Notes: generated by a model from the letters alone, not told the origin. 64,000 nucleotides of DNA from Saliniramus fredricksonii (GCF_900094735.1 NZ_FMBM01000001.1:310001-374000), one strand, 5' to 3'; numbered from the stretch's first letter, positions 1-8,992 are shown. Numbers and translations are program-made.

Positions 1-867
1 TTCCGAGATGTTGATCGGCCCCGCCGCAGCCGGGGCGGAGCCGGTGAAATCGAGGCTCAGCCTGTCGCCGGCGATCTCCAGCGCCACGCGGATCGGCAAA
101 GCCGTGTCCTCGATCCCGTCATTGTCGAGGAAATCTTCCGCTTCCCAGCGTCCATCGGGGAGGTTTTCCACCTCCGCGCGCATCAGCGTCTCGGCCCGGT
201 CGCTGAGCGCCGCGAGGGCGGCGCGCACCGTTGCGGCGCCGTATTCGGCCAGCAACGCATCAAGGCGCTTGACGCCGAGATCGAGGGCGTTGATCTGGCC
301 GTTGAGATCACCCGAGGCTGATTGCGGCAGGCGGGTATTGCGCATCAGGATGTCGATCACGTCCTGCTGCATCACGCCGGCGCGGGCGAGCTTCACCGGC
401 GGCAGCACGAAGGCCTCCTGAAAGGCCTCGCGGGCAGAAGGGTTGTAATTGCCCGGCACCGCGCCCCCGACATCATGCCAGTGCCCCACCGAGGCGAGAT
501 AGCAGAACAATTCGCCTTCATGGAAATACGGGCGCACCAGCCGCATGTCGGAGAGATGCGTCCCGCCCAGATGCGCATCGTTGAAGATATAGATGTCGCC
601 ATCCGCGAGATCGCCGTCACGCGCCGCCTTGTCGATCACGGCCTTCACCGCGAAAGCCATGACGCCGACGAAGATCGGCAGGCCGGATTTGCCCTGCACC
701 AGGGTGTCGCCTGTGGCGGCGTGATAGATCCCGTGGGAGGCGTCATGCGCCTCGGCGATGATCGGGTTGAAGGCCGAGCGGAACAGCGTCGCATCCATCT
801 CGTCGGCGATCTGCTCCATGCGCCCGGCGAGGACGGCGAGCGTGATCGGGTCGATATCGCGGCTCAT
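1..867 (-). CDS. Hydantoinase B/oxoprolinase family subunit (C-terminal part outside window)
   Basis: Reading the minus strand from the ATG at 867 gives an open frame to the window edge, beginning with RDIDPITLAVL and followed by segments such as FNPIIAEAHDASHG and NDAHLGGTHLSDM. These are typical of the B subunit of N-methylhydantoinase/5-oxoprolinase-type enzymes, which hydrolyse cyclic amides using ATP together with an A subunit. The A subunit is not visible and may lie beyond the edge. The ATG overlaps the stop of the upstream tautomerase-like gene by 4 bp (ATGA), so the two are translationally coupled. About 289 residues are visible, roughly half of the usual 500-600. The family call rests on these motifs; the substrate is unknown. 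Confidence 0.85.
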   Translation of the reverse strand, partial: MSRDIDPITLAVLAGRMEQIADEMDATLFRSAFNPIIAEAHDASHGIYHAATGDTLVQGKSGLPIFVGVMAFAVKAVIDKAARDGDLADGDIYIFNDAHLGGTHLSDMRLVRPYFHEGELFCYLASVGHWHDVGGAVPGNYNPSAREAFQEAFVLPPVKLARAGVMQQDVIDILMRNTRLPQSASGDLNGQINALDLGVKRLDALLAEYGAATVRAALAALSDRAETLMRAEVENLPDGRWEAEDFLDNDGIEDTALPIRVALEIAGDRLSLDFTGSAPAAAGPINISE

Positions 868-1445
868 GCGCCCGCCCCCTTGCCCTGATGCGCGACCACT
901 TCCGCAATATCGTTCCAGACCTGCTGGCGGGCGATGCGCCCCTCCGAGATCTCGAACCGGTCGATGAAGCGGATCCCGGAAAACGCCTCGCCATCCGGCC
1001 ATTCGCCGTGGAGCGTGCCGAAGCAATAGACAATCGCGACATCGCCGCCCGGCACCGGATCGAAGCGCTCGTAGGTCTTCTTCACGAACCGGTAGCGCGG
1101 TCCGGCAAAGGCGACGAGTTCTTCAAGCGTGGTCATGCGTGCATCGCCGGGAAACACCATCTCGAAGCCTTTTCCGAGAAAGCCTTTCGCCCGATCGAGA
1201 TCGCGCGCCTCCATGGCGGCGAGAAAATCGTGGACGATCTGTGCCGGATCGGGGCGCGGCGGGCCGGGATTGCGATGCTCGCCGCCGCGCAGATAGTTCT
1301 CGCGCGCCACCTCGTCGATGATCACGGTGACGGCTTCCGCCGGTGCGGCGACGACGGAGCGCACCGCATCTGTCGTCGCCTTGCCGAGACGACGACGCGT
1401 ATCCGCGTCATAGCCTTCGAGCACGGTCACGGTCACAATCGGCAT
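864..1445 (-). CDS. Tautomerase-like domain fused to SnoaL/NTF2-like domain
   Basis: The protein has 193 aa. Residues 1-60 (MPIVTVTVLEGYD...) resemble 4-oxalocrotonate tautomerase-type proteins, with Pro2 available as the catalytic N-terminal proline once Met1 is removed. Residues from about 75 to the end look like a SnoaL/NTF2-like ketosteroid-isomerase fold. The start at 1445 is chosen because GAGGGAG lies about 6 bases upstream and because it exposes Pro2; an upstream ATG at 1463 would bury that proline and lacks a better ribosome site. The gene is coupled by ATGA overlap to the hydantoinase B gene. It is divergent from the GntR regulator, which suggests shared control. Domain assignment is by motif recognition; the substrate is unknown. 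Confidence 0.75.
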   Translation of the reverse strand: MPIVTVTVLEGYDADTRRRLGKATTDAVRSVVAAPAEAVTVIIDEVARENYLRGGEHRNPGPPRPDPAQIVHDFLAAMEARDLDRAKGFLGKGFEMVFPGDARMTTLEELVAFAGPRYRFVKKTYERFDPVPGGDVAIVYCFGTLHGEWPDGEAFSGIRFIDRFEISEGRIARQQVWNDIAEVVAHQGKGAGA

Positions 1446-1579
1446 GGCTGTCTCCCTCGTCACCGCCGGCGCGGCGTTATCCTGTCTGGTTTATAATACA
1501 GATCATATCGTGATAAAAAAGACATTTTACGCAAGTCGGATGATACAAGATACTTGCATTCCTGCTTTTGCGGGATACC
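1446..1579. promoter_or_regulatory. Divergent promoter region between tautomerase and GntR genes
   Basis: These 134 bp separate two divergent transcription units. The stretch at 1491-1535 is AT-rich against a GC-rich background and contains TATAAT-like hexamers. CTGT and ACAG half-sites bracket the sequence at 1482-1500. This is a plausible place for autoregulation by the adjacent HutC-type regulator, but no well-formed -35/-10 pair could be fixed. Confidence 0.35.
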
Positions 1580-2467
1580 ATGAGCGTTGCGAAATCCATG
1601 TCGGGCAGACGAGCGCGAGGGTGTCAGGTGGAGCAGGCAGGGGCGATTCTCACGCCGGATGGCGGCAAGGCGCAGCGGGTCTACCTGCTCCTGCGCGACG
1701 AGATCGTCAGCGGCACGCATGCTGCCGGTGCGGCTCTGCCGGGTGAGTTGAAGCTCGCCGAGCTCTTTGCCGTCTCCCGCGTCACCATTCGCCGCGCCCT
1801 TGACGGGCTGGTGGCGGACGGGCTGGTCGAGCGGCGCGCGGGCAGCGGAACGATCGTGCGCGCACGCGAGCCTCATCAGGCGATCACGGCGGATTTCGCC
1901 ACGCTGATGCCGCAGGTCGTGGCCATGGGCCAGGCGACGACGGCGCGGCTTCTCGCCTTCTCCTATTGCACGCCGCCGCCCGCCATCGCCGAGGCGCTGC
2001 ATCTGGGGCCGCAGGAGCGGGTGCAGCGGGCCGTGCGCGTGCGCATGATGGAGGGCGCGCCGTTTTCGCATCTCACCACCCATGTCCCCGAGGATGTGGC
2101 GCAGAATTATTCCGAGGCCGATCTCGCCACGACGCCGCTGTTTCGCCTGCTTGAGCGCTCCGGCGTGCGGGTCGATCACGCGACGCAATCGATCTCGGCG
2201 ACGCTCGCCACGCCGGATGTCGCCGAGGCGCTCGATCTCGCCACCGGCGCCGCGCTGATCGCGCTCACCCGCGTCGTGCATGATGCGCAGGGCCGCGGCG
2301 TCGAACATCTGAGCGCACTCTACCGGCCCGATCGCTACCGCCTCGAAATGACCCTCGACCGGGTCGGCGAGCCCGGCGCACGGCGCTGGTTGCCCGTCAC
2401 CACGCCGCAGCAGGGGATGAGTGCTGCCGGCAAGTCATCGATACAGAGCGGGGAGGCTGCCGAATGA
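1580..2467 (+). CDS. GntR/HutC-family transcriptional regulator
   Basis: The protein has 295 aa. A winged-helix GntR domain occupies about residues 30-95 (LAELFAVSRVTIRRALDGL is the recognition helix region). A UTRA ligand-binding domain follows, containing VQRAVRVRMMEGAPFSHLT. HutC-type regulators usually repress until a pathway metabolite binds the UTRA domain. The ATG at 1580 is preferred to the upstream TTG at 1568. Its stop overlaps the next ATG by 4 bp, so the regulator is the first gene of the dehydratase/TRAP operon and probably controls it and the divergent genes. The effector cannot be read from sequence. Confidence 0.9.
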   Translation: MSVAKSMSGRRARGCQVEQAGAILTPDGGKAQRVYLLLRDEIVSGTHAAGAALPGELKLAELFAVSRVTIRRALDGLVADGLVERRAGSGTIVRAREPHQAITADFATLMPQVVAMGQATTARLLAFSYCTPPPAIAEALHLGPQERVQRAVRVRMMEGAPFSHLTTHVPEDVAQNYSEADLATTPLFRLLERSGVRVDHATQSISATLATPDVAEALDLATGAALIALTRVVHDAQGRGVEHLSALYRPDRYRLEMTLDRVGEPGARRWLPVTTPQQGMSAAGKSSIQSGEAAE

Positions 2468-3873
2468 CTGCCCCTCTGACCCTGTTCGACAAGATCTGGC
2501 AGGCGCATGAAATCCATGCCCGCGAGGATGGCGCGTCGCTGCTCTTCGTCGATCGGCATTTCGTGCATGAGGGCTCCCACCACGCGTTCCGCAAACTGGC
2601 CGAGCGGGGCCAGGGCGTGGCGCAGCCGGATCTGACCTTCGGCGTGGCCGATCACTACGTCCCCACGCGCGGGCGCGGTCGGACGATCGCCGATCCCGCC
2701 ATCGCGCGCATGGTCTCGACGCTGGAGGAGAATGCCCGCCGGCATGGATTCCGGCTGTTCGGGCTCGACGATCCGCGCCAGGGCATCGTGCATGTGGTGG
2801 GGCCGGAACAGGGGCTGACCCTGCCTGGTCTCGTGATCAATTGCGGCGACAGCCACACGGCCACGCACGGCGCTTTCGGCGTGTTCGGCTTCGGCATCGG
2901 CGCGACGGAAGTCGCCCATGTGCTCGCCACCCAGACGATCTGGCAAAAGAAACCGGCGCGCATGCGCATTCGTTTCGAAGGCGCGCTGTCGCCGGGCGTC
3001 GGGGCCAAGGACATGGCGCTGGCCTGGATCGCACGGCTCGGCACCGATGGCGGGCGCGGCGCGGCGATCGAATATGCCGGCTCTACAGTCCGTACGCTCT
3101 CCATGGAAGGCCGCATGACCCTGTGCAACCTCTCCATCGAGGGCGGTGCGCGCTGCGGCATGGTGGCGCCGGATGCCACCACCTTCACCTATCTGGAAAA
3201 CCGCCCCTTCGCCCCGCAGGGCGCGGCGCGGGAACAGGCGCTCGCGGATTGGGCCGCGCTTGTCTCAGATCCCGATGCCGTCTTCGACCGCGAGGTGGTG
3301 ATCGATGCGCAGGACATCGCTCCGATCGTCACCTGGGGCACCAGCCCCGAGGATGCGCTGCCGATCACGGAATCGGTGCCCGATCCGGCGCGGGCCGGTT
3401 CCGCATCGGAGGCGCAGCGCATTCGCGCAGCACTCGATTACATGGCTCTGCGCCCGGGCATGAACTTGTCCGAGATCGCCGTCGATCAGGTCTTCATCGG
3501 CTCCTGCACCAATGCCCGGATCGAGGATCTGCGTGCGGCTGCCGCCGTGCTGTCAGGGCGCCGGGCGCAGGTGCCCGGGATGGTCTCGCCGGGTTCGAGC
3601 CTCGTCAAGGCGCAGGCCGAGGCGGAAGGGCTCGACCGGATCTTCACCGAGGCCGGGCTTGAATGGGTCGCGGCGGGGTGTTCGATGTGCGTGGGCATGA
3701 ACGGCGATATCGTCGCACCCGGCAAGCGCTGCGCCTCCACGACCAACCGCAATTTCCGCGGCCGTCAGGGGCCCGGCGCGCGCACACATCTGATGTCGCC
3801 GGTCATGGTCGCTGCTGCCGCCGTGACCGGGCATCTCGCCGATGTGCGCCCGATGCTCGCAGGGAGGTTGTGA
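2464..3873 (+). CDS. leuC: Aconitase-family dehydratase large subunit, LeuC-like
   Basis: The 469-aa product matches the large subunit of 3-isopropylmalate/(R)-citramalate isomerase. It has the [4Fe-4S] cysteine contexts IGSCTNARIEDL and GCSMCVGMNGD, plus FVDRHFVHEG near the N-terminus and NCGDSHTATHGAFG. It would isomerise or hydrate a 2-hydroxy-diacid using a labile [4Fe-4S] cluster with the small subunit encoded next. The HEGSHHAFRKL region differs from biosynthetic LeuC as I recall it. Placement behind a GntR regulator and before a TRAP transporter argues for a catabolic paralogue rather than leucine synthesis. The gene symbol is therefore by homology; the substrate is uncertain. Confidence 0.85.
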   Translation: MTAPLTLFDKIWQAHEIHAREDGASLLFVDRHFVHEGSHHAFRKLAERGQGVAQPDLTFGVADHYVPTRGRGRTIADPAIARMVSTLEENARRHGFRLFGLDDPRQGIVHVVGPEQGLTLPGLVINCGDSHTATHGAFGVFGFGIGATEVAHVLATQTIWQKKPARMRIRFEGALSPGVGAKDMALAWIARLGTDGGRGAAIEYAGSTVRTLSMEGRMTLCNLSIEGGARCGMVAPDATTFTYLENRPFAPQGAAREQALADWAALVSDPDAVFDREVVIDAQDIAPIVTWGTSPEDALPITESVPDPARAGSASEAQRIRAALDYMALRPGMNLSEIAVDQVFIGSCTNARIEDLRAAAAVLSGRRAQVPGMVSPGSSLVKAQAEAEGLDRIFTEAGLEWVAAGCSMCVGMNGDIVAPGKRCASTTNRNFRGRQGPGARTHLMSPVMVAAAAVTGHLADVRPMLAGRL

Positions 3874-4484
3874 TGGCGGGATGGACGCGGCATCAGGGCC
3901 TTGCCGTCGGGCTGCCCTTCGAGAATATCGATACCGACCAGCTCATCCCCGCGCGCTTCATGTCTGCGCCGCGCTCGGAGGGCTACGGCAAGTTCCTGTT
4001 GCATGATCTGCGCCACGATGGCGATGGGGCGACGATCCCGGATTTCCCGCTCAACCACCCCGCCGCGACGGGCGCCTCGATCCTCGTCGCACGGCGCAAT
4101 TTCGGCGGGGGCTCCTCGCGGGAGGCGGCGGTCTATGCGTTGGTCGATGGCGGCTTTCGCGTGGTGATCGCCCCGAGCTTCGGCGATATCTTCGCCGGCA
4201 ATGCGGTCAATAACGGGCTCCTGCCCGCCCGCCTCACCGAGGCGGATGCGGATGCGCTGCTGGCGGCGATGCCGGGTGATCTCGCAATTGATCTGGATCG
4301 CTGCACCGTCACGGCGGGCAACATGGTCATCGATTTCGAGATCGATCCGGTCTGGCGCACCAAGCTGATCAATGGCTGGGACGATATCGATCTGACCCGC
4401 GCCCATGAACGCGAGATCAGGGATTTCATCGCGGCGCGGCGCGCAGCCCGGCCCTGGGCCTGGCCGCGCGAGGTGGGTGCGTAA
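3873..4484 (+). CDS. leuD: Aconitase-family dehydratase small subunit, LeuD-like
   Basis: The 203-aa product has the swivelling-domain signatures NIDTDQLIPARF near the start and NFGGGSSREAAVYAL in the middle. These match the small subunit of 3-isopropylmalate isomerase and its length. The ATG at 3873 overlaps the leuC-like stop by one base (TGATG) behind AGGGAGG, a strong ribosome site; a longer in-frame extension upstream is only the leuC region read in another frame. The C-terminus RPWAWPREVGA lies just before the TRAP genes. It forms one enzyme with the preceding gene product. Substrate specificity is inferred from context only. Confidence 0.87.
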   Translation: MAGWTRHQGLAVGLPFENIDTDQLIPARFMSAPRSEGYGKFLLHDLRHDGDGATIPDFPLNHPAATGASILVARRNFGGGSSREAAVYALVDGGFRVVIAPSFGDIFAGNAVNNGLLPARLTEADADALLAAMPGDLAIDLDRCTVTAGNMVIDFEIDPVWRTKLINGWDDIDLTRAHEREIRDFIAARRAARPWAWPREVGA

Positions 4485-4585
4485 GGGGATTTCGACCGGG
4501 GCCACGGCTCCGGCGCGGACGGGGAGCGCGATGGGCGCGTTCCTCATCAAGAACGGGGCGCAAAGCCCCTGACTGGGAGTAGACC

Positions 4586-5599
4586 ATGAAACACGTTCTT
4601 GCAGGCGCCGCCGTCGGTATGGCTGCGCTGATGACTTCCGGAGCCATGGCCGAGCAGCGCATCAGCGCCGTGCACGCCTTTCCCGAAACCCTGATCTACA
4701 CACAGAGCTTCCTCTCCTTCGTCGACATGGTCAACGAGCGCGGCGAGGGCGTGATCCAGATCGACGTGCGTGGCGGTCCCGAGGCGATCGGCATGTTCCA
4801 GCAGGCCGATGCGGTGCGCGACGGGATCGTTGATATGGCCTATTCGCCCGGCAGCTTCTATGCCGGCGCCTTCCCCGAGCGCGATGCGCTGGTGGCTTCC
4901 AACGTCACCGCGATCGAGGCGCGCGAGAATGGCGGCATCGATCTGGTCAACGAGATCCATCAGGAGAAGATGGGGGTCTATTATCTCGGCTGGTTCGATT
5001 CGGGCGTGACCTACAATCTGTGGACCGTCAACGAGCCCGCGCTCGATGCCGAGGGCAATCTCGACGTCTCGGGCATCCGCCTGCGCGGCAACCCGGTCTA
5101 CAACGCCTTCTTCACCAACTATCTCGGCGCACAGGTGATCGATATCCAGACCACGGATGTCTATTCGGCGCTCGAGCGCGGCACTGTCGATGCCACGGGC
5201 TGGACCCAGATCGGCCTCGTCGATCTGCGCTGGGACGAGTTTCTGAACTACCGCATCGAACCCTCCTTCTTTTCCACCGATCTCGGCGTGATCGTCAATC
5301 TGGAGAGCTGGAACGAACTCACCCCGGAGGCGCAGGAAATCCTGCAGCAGGCGGCGATCGAGCACGAGCGCGCCAGCGTCGAGGCCCTGCGCGAGAAACG
5401 CGACGAGGACTTTGCCATTCTCGAGGAGCGCGGCATGACGACCTTCTCGCTCGAGGGCGACGCGGCGGCGCGCTATCTCGAAGCGGCCCGCGAGGAGACC
5501 TGGGCGCGCATGCGCGAGCAGATGGAAGAGCATCCGATGGGGCTCACCCATTACGATACGCTGATCGAGCGTTTCTACGATCTCGAAGCGGCGCAGTGA
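4586..5599 (+). CDS. TRAP transporter substrate-binding protein (DctP-type)
   Basis: The 337-aa periplasmic protein has a signal peptide (MKHVLAGAAVGMAALMTSGAMA, cleaved about residue 22). It has a DctP-like body with RLRGNPVYNAFF and DVYSALERGTVDATGW, which is the usual ligand-contact and hinge region. It would deliver an organic acid to the DctQM permease. GGGAGTAG precedes the ATG, and a small GGGGC/GCCCC hairpin lies at 4555-4569 just upstream. The 101-bp gap from leuD-like is compatible with one operon. Ligand identity is not visible. Confidence 0.9.
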   Translation: MKHVLAGAAVGMAALMTSGAMAEQRISAVHAFPETLIYTQSFLSFVDMVNERGEGVIQIDVRGGPEAIGMFQQADAVRDGIVDMAYSPGSFYAGAFPERDALVASNVTAIEARENGGIDLVNEIHQEKMGVYYLGWFDSGVTYNLWTVNEPALDAEGNLDVSGIRLRGNPVYNAFFTNYLGAQVIDIQTTDVYSALERGTVDATGWTQIGLVDLRWDEFLNYRIEPSFFSTDLGVIVNLESWNELTPEAQEILQQAAIEHERASVEALREKRDEDFAILEERGMTTFSLEGDAAARYLEAAREETWARMREQMEEHPMGLTHYDTLIERFYDLEAAQ

Positions 5600-5616
5600 G
5601 CCGCGCCGGTATTTAT

Positions 5617-5641
5617 CGCTGGGCACGCCTTGTGCCCGGCG
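5617..5641 (+). promoter_or_regulatory. Intercistronic hairpin between dctP and dctQ
   Basis: The RNA would form CGC-T-GGGCAC, a five-base loop, then GTGCCC-G-GCG, a stem of about nine pairs with one mismatch. It has no T-run after it. Such hairpins often stabilise the abundant DctP message relative to the membrane genes; here that role is an inference from position. Confidence 0.55.
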
Positions 5642-5673
5642 AATTCCCCTGACAAATCTTCGAGGTGTGTTTC

Positions 5674-6192
5674 ATGTCGGGCGCCTTGCGATGGGTCGTG
5701 CGCGGCTATGATGCCTTCGTCACGCTGATGGCGCTTGTGGCCGCCGCCATGCTCACATGGCTGATGATCTCGATCATCGTCAGCGTCGGCATGCGCAATC
5801 TCGGCCTCCAGCCGATGGCCTGGCTGTTCACCTCCTCCGAATACGCGCTGCTCTACATGACCATGCTCGGCGCGCCCTGGCTGGTGCGGCGCAAGGGGCA
5901 TGTGCATATCGAACTCGTCACCGCCGCCCTGCCGCCAAAGCTGCGGCGGGCCCTGAGCCGGCTGGTCGCCTTCGGCTGCCTCGTCGTCTGCGCGATTCTC
6001 ACCTGGAAGGGAATCGACCTCGTTCAACTCAACCTTGCGCGCAACGATTTCGACGTGCGTGCCTATTTCTTCCCGCGCTGGCTTCTGACCATCGCCTTTC
6101 CAATCAGTTTCGGCCTGATGGCCGTGGAATTCGCGCGTTTCGCCTTCGGGCGGGAATTGCTGCATTCCGGCGAAGCGGGGATCCACGAATGA
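5674..6192 (+). CDS. TRAP transporter small membrane subunit (DctQ-type)
   Basis: The 172-aa protein has four predicted hydrophobic segments, around residues 12-35, 48-70, 88-110 and 130-150. PWLVRRKGHVHIELV is a typical DctQ loop motif. The ATG at 5674 is taken because GAGG lies 9 bases upstream; a GTG at 5665 is an alternative. It scaffolds the large permease subunit in the inner membrane. The stop overlaps the next gene by 4 bp. Confidence 0.88.
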   Translation: MSGALRWVVRGYDAFVTLMALVAAAMLTWLMISIIVSVGMRNLGLQPMAWLFTSSEYALLYMTMLGAPWLVRRKGHVHIELVTAALPPKLRRALSRLVAFGCLVVCAILTWKGIDLVQLNLARNDFDVRAYFFPRWLLTIAFPISFGLMAVEFARFAFGRELLHSGEAGIHE

Positions 6193-7502
6193 TGGAATGG
6201 TACGAGGCGCTCGCCCTGCTTCTCGGCACGATCATCGTCCTGATGGCGCTCGGCATGCCGGTGGCGCTCGCCTTTCTCGCTGCGAACATCTTCGGCGCGT
6301 GGATCTTCATGGGCGGCGAACGCGGCGTCATCCAGCTGCTCAATAACGGGCTGGGTGCGCTGACCTCGTTCGCACTGGTGCCGATCCCGCTGTTTCTCCT
6401 GATGGGCGAGGTGTTCTTCCATACGGGACTCGGCCGGCGCATGTTCAACGCCATCGACGGTCTGCTCGGGCGTCTGCCGGGGCGCCTGTCCTATGTGACG
6501 GTTCTGGGCGGGACGGGCTTTGCCACCCTGTCGGGATCATCGATGGGCGCCACCGCCCTCCTCGGCTCGCTGCTGGTGCCGGAGATGAACCGGCGCGGCT
6601 ACAAGAACAACATGTCGATCGGGCCGATCCTCGGCACGGGCGGGCTCGCCATCATCATCCCGCCCTCGGCGCTCGCGGTGCTGCTGGCGACGCTGGCCAA
6701 GATCGATATCGGCGCGCTTCTGATCGCGGGAATCATACCGGGTCTCCTGCTCGCGAGCCTCTATCTTGCGACGATCTGGATCCAGACGAAGATCGACCCG
6801 AGCGCCGCGCCGCCCTATGAGGTGGCGCCGCTCACGGGTCGCGAGAAGCTTGTGCTGATCGCCCGCGACATCCTGCCGATGGTCGGCGTGATGATCGTGA
6901 TCGTCGCGATGATGATGGGCGGGATCGCCACGCCTTCGGAGGCGGCCGCCTTCGGCGCACTTGGCGTGATGATCCTCGCGGCGATCTTCCGCAGCCTGAC
7001 CTGGCAGGCCCTGAAGCGTTCCCTCGAAGGCGCCCTCAGGGTCACGCTGATGGCCTATCTGATCGTCTTCGGCTCGGCGACGTTCAGCCAGCTGATGGCC
7101 TTTTCAGGCGCCTCGCGCGGGCTGATCAACTGGGCGACGGGTTTCGATCTTGAGCCGGTCTTCATGCTTTTGGCGATGTTCGCGGTGCTGCTGGTGCTGG
7201 GCATGTTCATGGAGCAGATCTCGATGATGCTGCTCACGGTGCCGATCTTCTTCCCGCTGGCGCTGAGCCTCGGTTACGATCCGATCTGGTTCGCACTGAT
7301 CATGCTGCTCGCGCTGGAGATCAGCTTCACCACGCCGCCTTTCGGGCTGCTGCTCTTCGTGATGAAGGGCGTCGCTCCCGCGGGCACGACCATGCGCGAC
7401 ATCTATCTCGCGGCAATCCCCTTCATCTTCTGCTCGCTGATCCTGGTTGGCCTCCTGATCCTGTTTCCGTGGATCGCCTTGTGGCTTCCGCAGGGATTCT
7501 AG
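6189..7502 (+). CDS. TRAP transporter large permease (DctM-type)
   Basis: The 437-aa product begins MMEWYEALALLLG and is hydrophobic throughout, with about 11-12 membrane segments. Family signatures include GGTGFATLSGSSMGATALLG, ILGTGGLAIIIPPS and ATPSEAAAFG. The tandem ATGATG at 6189 overlaps the dctQ stop. It catalyses the sodium-driven import step with DctP and DctQ. It is the last intact gene of the operon; IS debris begins immediately after it. Confidence 0.92.
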   Translation: MMEWYEALALLLGTIIVLMALGMPVALAFLAANIFGAWIFMGGERGVIQLLNNGLGALTSFALVPIPLFLLMGEVFFHTGLGRRMFNAIDGLLGRLPGRLSYVTVLGGTGFATLSGSSMGATALLGSLLVPEMNRRGYKNNMSIGPILGTGGLAIIIPPSALAVLLATLAKIDIGALLIAGIIPGLLLASLYLATIWIQTKIDPSAAPPYEVAPLTGREKLVLIARDILPMVGVMIVIVAMMMGGIATPSEAAAFGALGVMILAAIFRSLTWQALKRSLEGALRVTLMAYLIVFGSATFSQLMAFSGASRGLINWATGFDLEPVFMLLAMFAVLLVLGMFMEQISMMLLTVPIFFPLALSLGYDPIWFALIMLLALEISFTTPPFGLLLFVMKGVAPAGTTMRDIYLAAIPFIFCSLILVGLLILFPWIALWLPQGF

Positions 7503-7654
7503 CGCGACGCCCTTCCTTGTTGAATCGCGGTGGGGGATTCCCAAATCGGTGATGAACTGATCCATTGTCGCCACGACGGAAATCGGGACGGCGATGATGG
7601 GAAAATCACTTTCGATGGATTTGCGGGCGCGGGCGCTTTCGGCGGTTGATGGCG
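7503..7654 (-). other. Unidentified short coding-like remnant
   Basis: On the minus strand an open frame without its own plausible start runs through this stretch (for example ESDFPIIAVPISVVATMDQF). It reads like real protein sequence but I do not recognise the family. It joins directly to the 101-bp repeat that follows, so it is probably a gene fragment stranded by IS activity. Confidence 0.3.
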
Positions 7655-7755
7655 GCCATAGGGACATCCCCATGGCTCGCACTTCAACAGGCTGGCTGAC
7701 AAGGCGGCGCTCACCCTAGGCGTACGGGCAAAAATCGCATCATGTGAATTCTAGA
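7655..7755. repeat. 100-bp dispersed repeat, copy 1 (IS end-like)
   Basis: The segment starting GCCATAGGGACATCC and ending ATGTGAATTCTAGA recurs at 16758-16857 with a single-base length difference. Both copies lie at the edge of transposon debris, so this is probably a conserved terminus of one IS type. The family cannot be assigned from this alone. Confidence 0.7.
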
Positions 7756-7863
7756 CGTTATGACCGTGGTGCGAGGGGCGGCCCGCCCTTAGCCTTTGCG
7801 CGCTTGAGCATACGGGGGTTGCTCGAATGGCCGAGCCGAGCCCCAAGCAAAGGAGGGCGGACC

Positions 7864-8982
7864 ATGGGAGAGGATAGCATCGTCTACGTCGGTGTCGATG
7901 TTTCGAAGAACAAGCACGCCATCGCGGTTGCGGAGGGCGGTCGCACAGGCGAAGTGCGGTATTTCGGCGAGATCGAGACAACGCCGGCCTCTGTCGAGCG
8001 CCTCGTGCGCAAGCTGGAGAAGAGGTACGGGCGCCTGCACGTCTGCTACGAAGCGGGCCCGACGGGCTATGGCCTGCATCGGCAGATCACCGCTATGGGG
8101 CACGTCTGCGAGGTCGTCGCACCCTCGTTGATCCCGAAGCGGGCTGGCGAACGGGTGAAGACGGACCGGCGGGACGCGGTCACCCTCGCGCGGCTGCTGC
8201 GTGCGGGCGAGCTGACGGGCATCTGGGTGCCCGACGACGTGCACGAGGCGATGCGCGATCTCGTGCGCGCCCTTGAAGCGGCGAGCGATGACCTGCGCAA
8301 GAAGCGCCAGCAGCTGCAGTCCTTTCTCCTGCGCCACGGCCGGATCTTCACGGGCCGGAAGCACTGGAGCGCCGCCCACATACGCTGGCTTGCCGCCCAG
8401 AAATTCGAGCCTTCGGCCCAGCAGATCGTCTTCCAGGATTACGTCGACGCCGTGCGCGACGCCCGCGAGCGGCTCGAGCGCTTCGACACTCACATCGAGG
8501 AGCTGGTGCCGGCATGGTCAATGGCGCCGCTGGTTGCCGCCTATCAGGCCATGCGCGGCGTCTCAATCCTCGTCGCTGCTACTTTCGCCGTCGAGGTCGG
8601 CGACGTCCGCCGCTTCGATAGTCCACGCCAGCTCATGGCCTTTCTCGGCCTGGTGCCCTCCGAGCGCTCGACTGGCGAGAGCGTCAAGCGCGGCGGCCTC
8701 ACGCTCGCCGGCAATCGTCGGGCCCGCCGCGTTCTTGTCGAGGGCGTCTGGAGCTATCGCCATCCGGCGCGCGTCACCGAGACGATCCGCAAGCGCCTGG
8801 AGAACCTGCCCAAGGCCGTGCGCGACATAGCCTGGAAGGCGCAGGTCCGTCTGAGCAAGCGGTATCGCCGGATGACGACAGGTGGCAAGAAAGGCCCGGT
8901 TGTAATCGCCGCGATCGCCCGCGAGATGGCCGCCTTCCTCTGGGCGATTGGCCGCGAGGTCGAGCCGCGCCCGATTGCATAA
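7864..8982 (+). CDS. IS110-family transposase
   Basis: The 372-aa protein begins MGEDSIVYVGVDVSKNKHA, the RuvC-like DEDD N-terminal domain of IS110/IS1111 transposases. A second domain around residues 240-320 (GVSILVAATFAVEVGD, FLGLVPSERSTGE) matches Transposase_20. The ATG at 7864 follows AAAGGAGG, so the longer upstream reading is not used. These recombinases are guided by an RNA encoded in the element. Here the long structured non-coding tract lies downstream, the arrangement of the IS1111 group. No frameshift is seen, so it may be active. Confidence 0.9.
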   Translation: MGEDSIVYVGVDVSKNKHAIAVAEGGRTGEVRYFGEIETTPASVERLVRKLEKRYGRLHVCYEAGPTGYGLHRQITAMGHVCEVVAPSLIPKRAGERVKTDRRDAVTLARLLRAGELTGIWVPDDVHEAMRDLVRALEAASDDLRKKRQQLQSFLLRHGRIFTGRKHWSAAHIRWLAAQKFEPSAQQIVFQDYVDAVRDARERLERFDTHIEELVPAWSMAPLVAAYQAMRGVSILVAATFAVEVGDVRRFDSPRQLMAFLGLVPSERSTGESVKRGGLTLAGNRRARRVLVEGVWSYRHPARVTETIRKRLENLPKAVRDIAWKAQVRLSKRYRRMTTGGKKGPVVIAAIAREMAAFLWAIGREVEPRPIA

Positions 8983-8992
8983 CGGAGGACCC

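Noticed and set aside
4547-5626. 359-aa minus-strand frame
   Set aside because: Antisense to the DctP gene, which has a signal peptide, ribosome site and family motifs.
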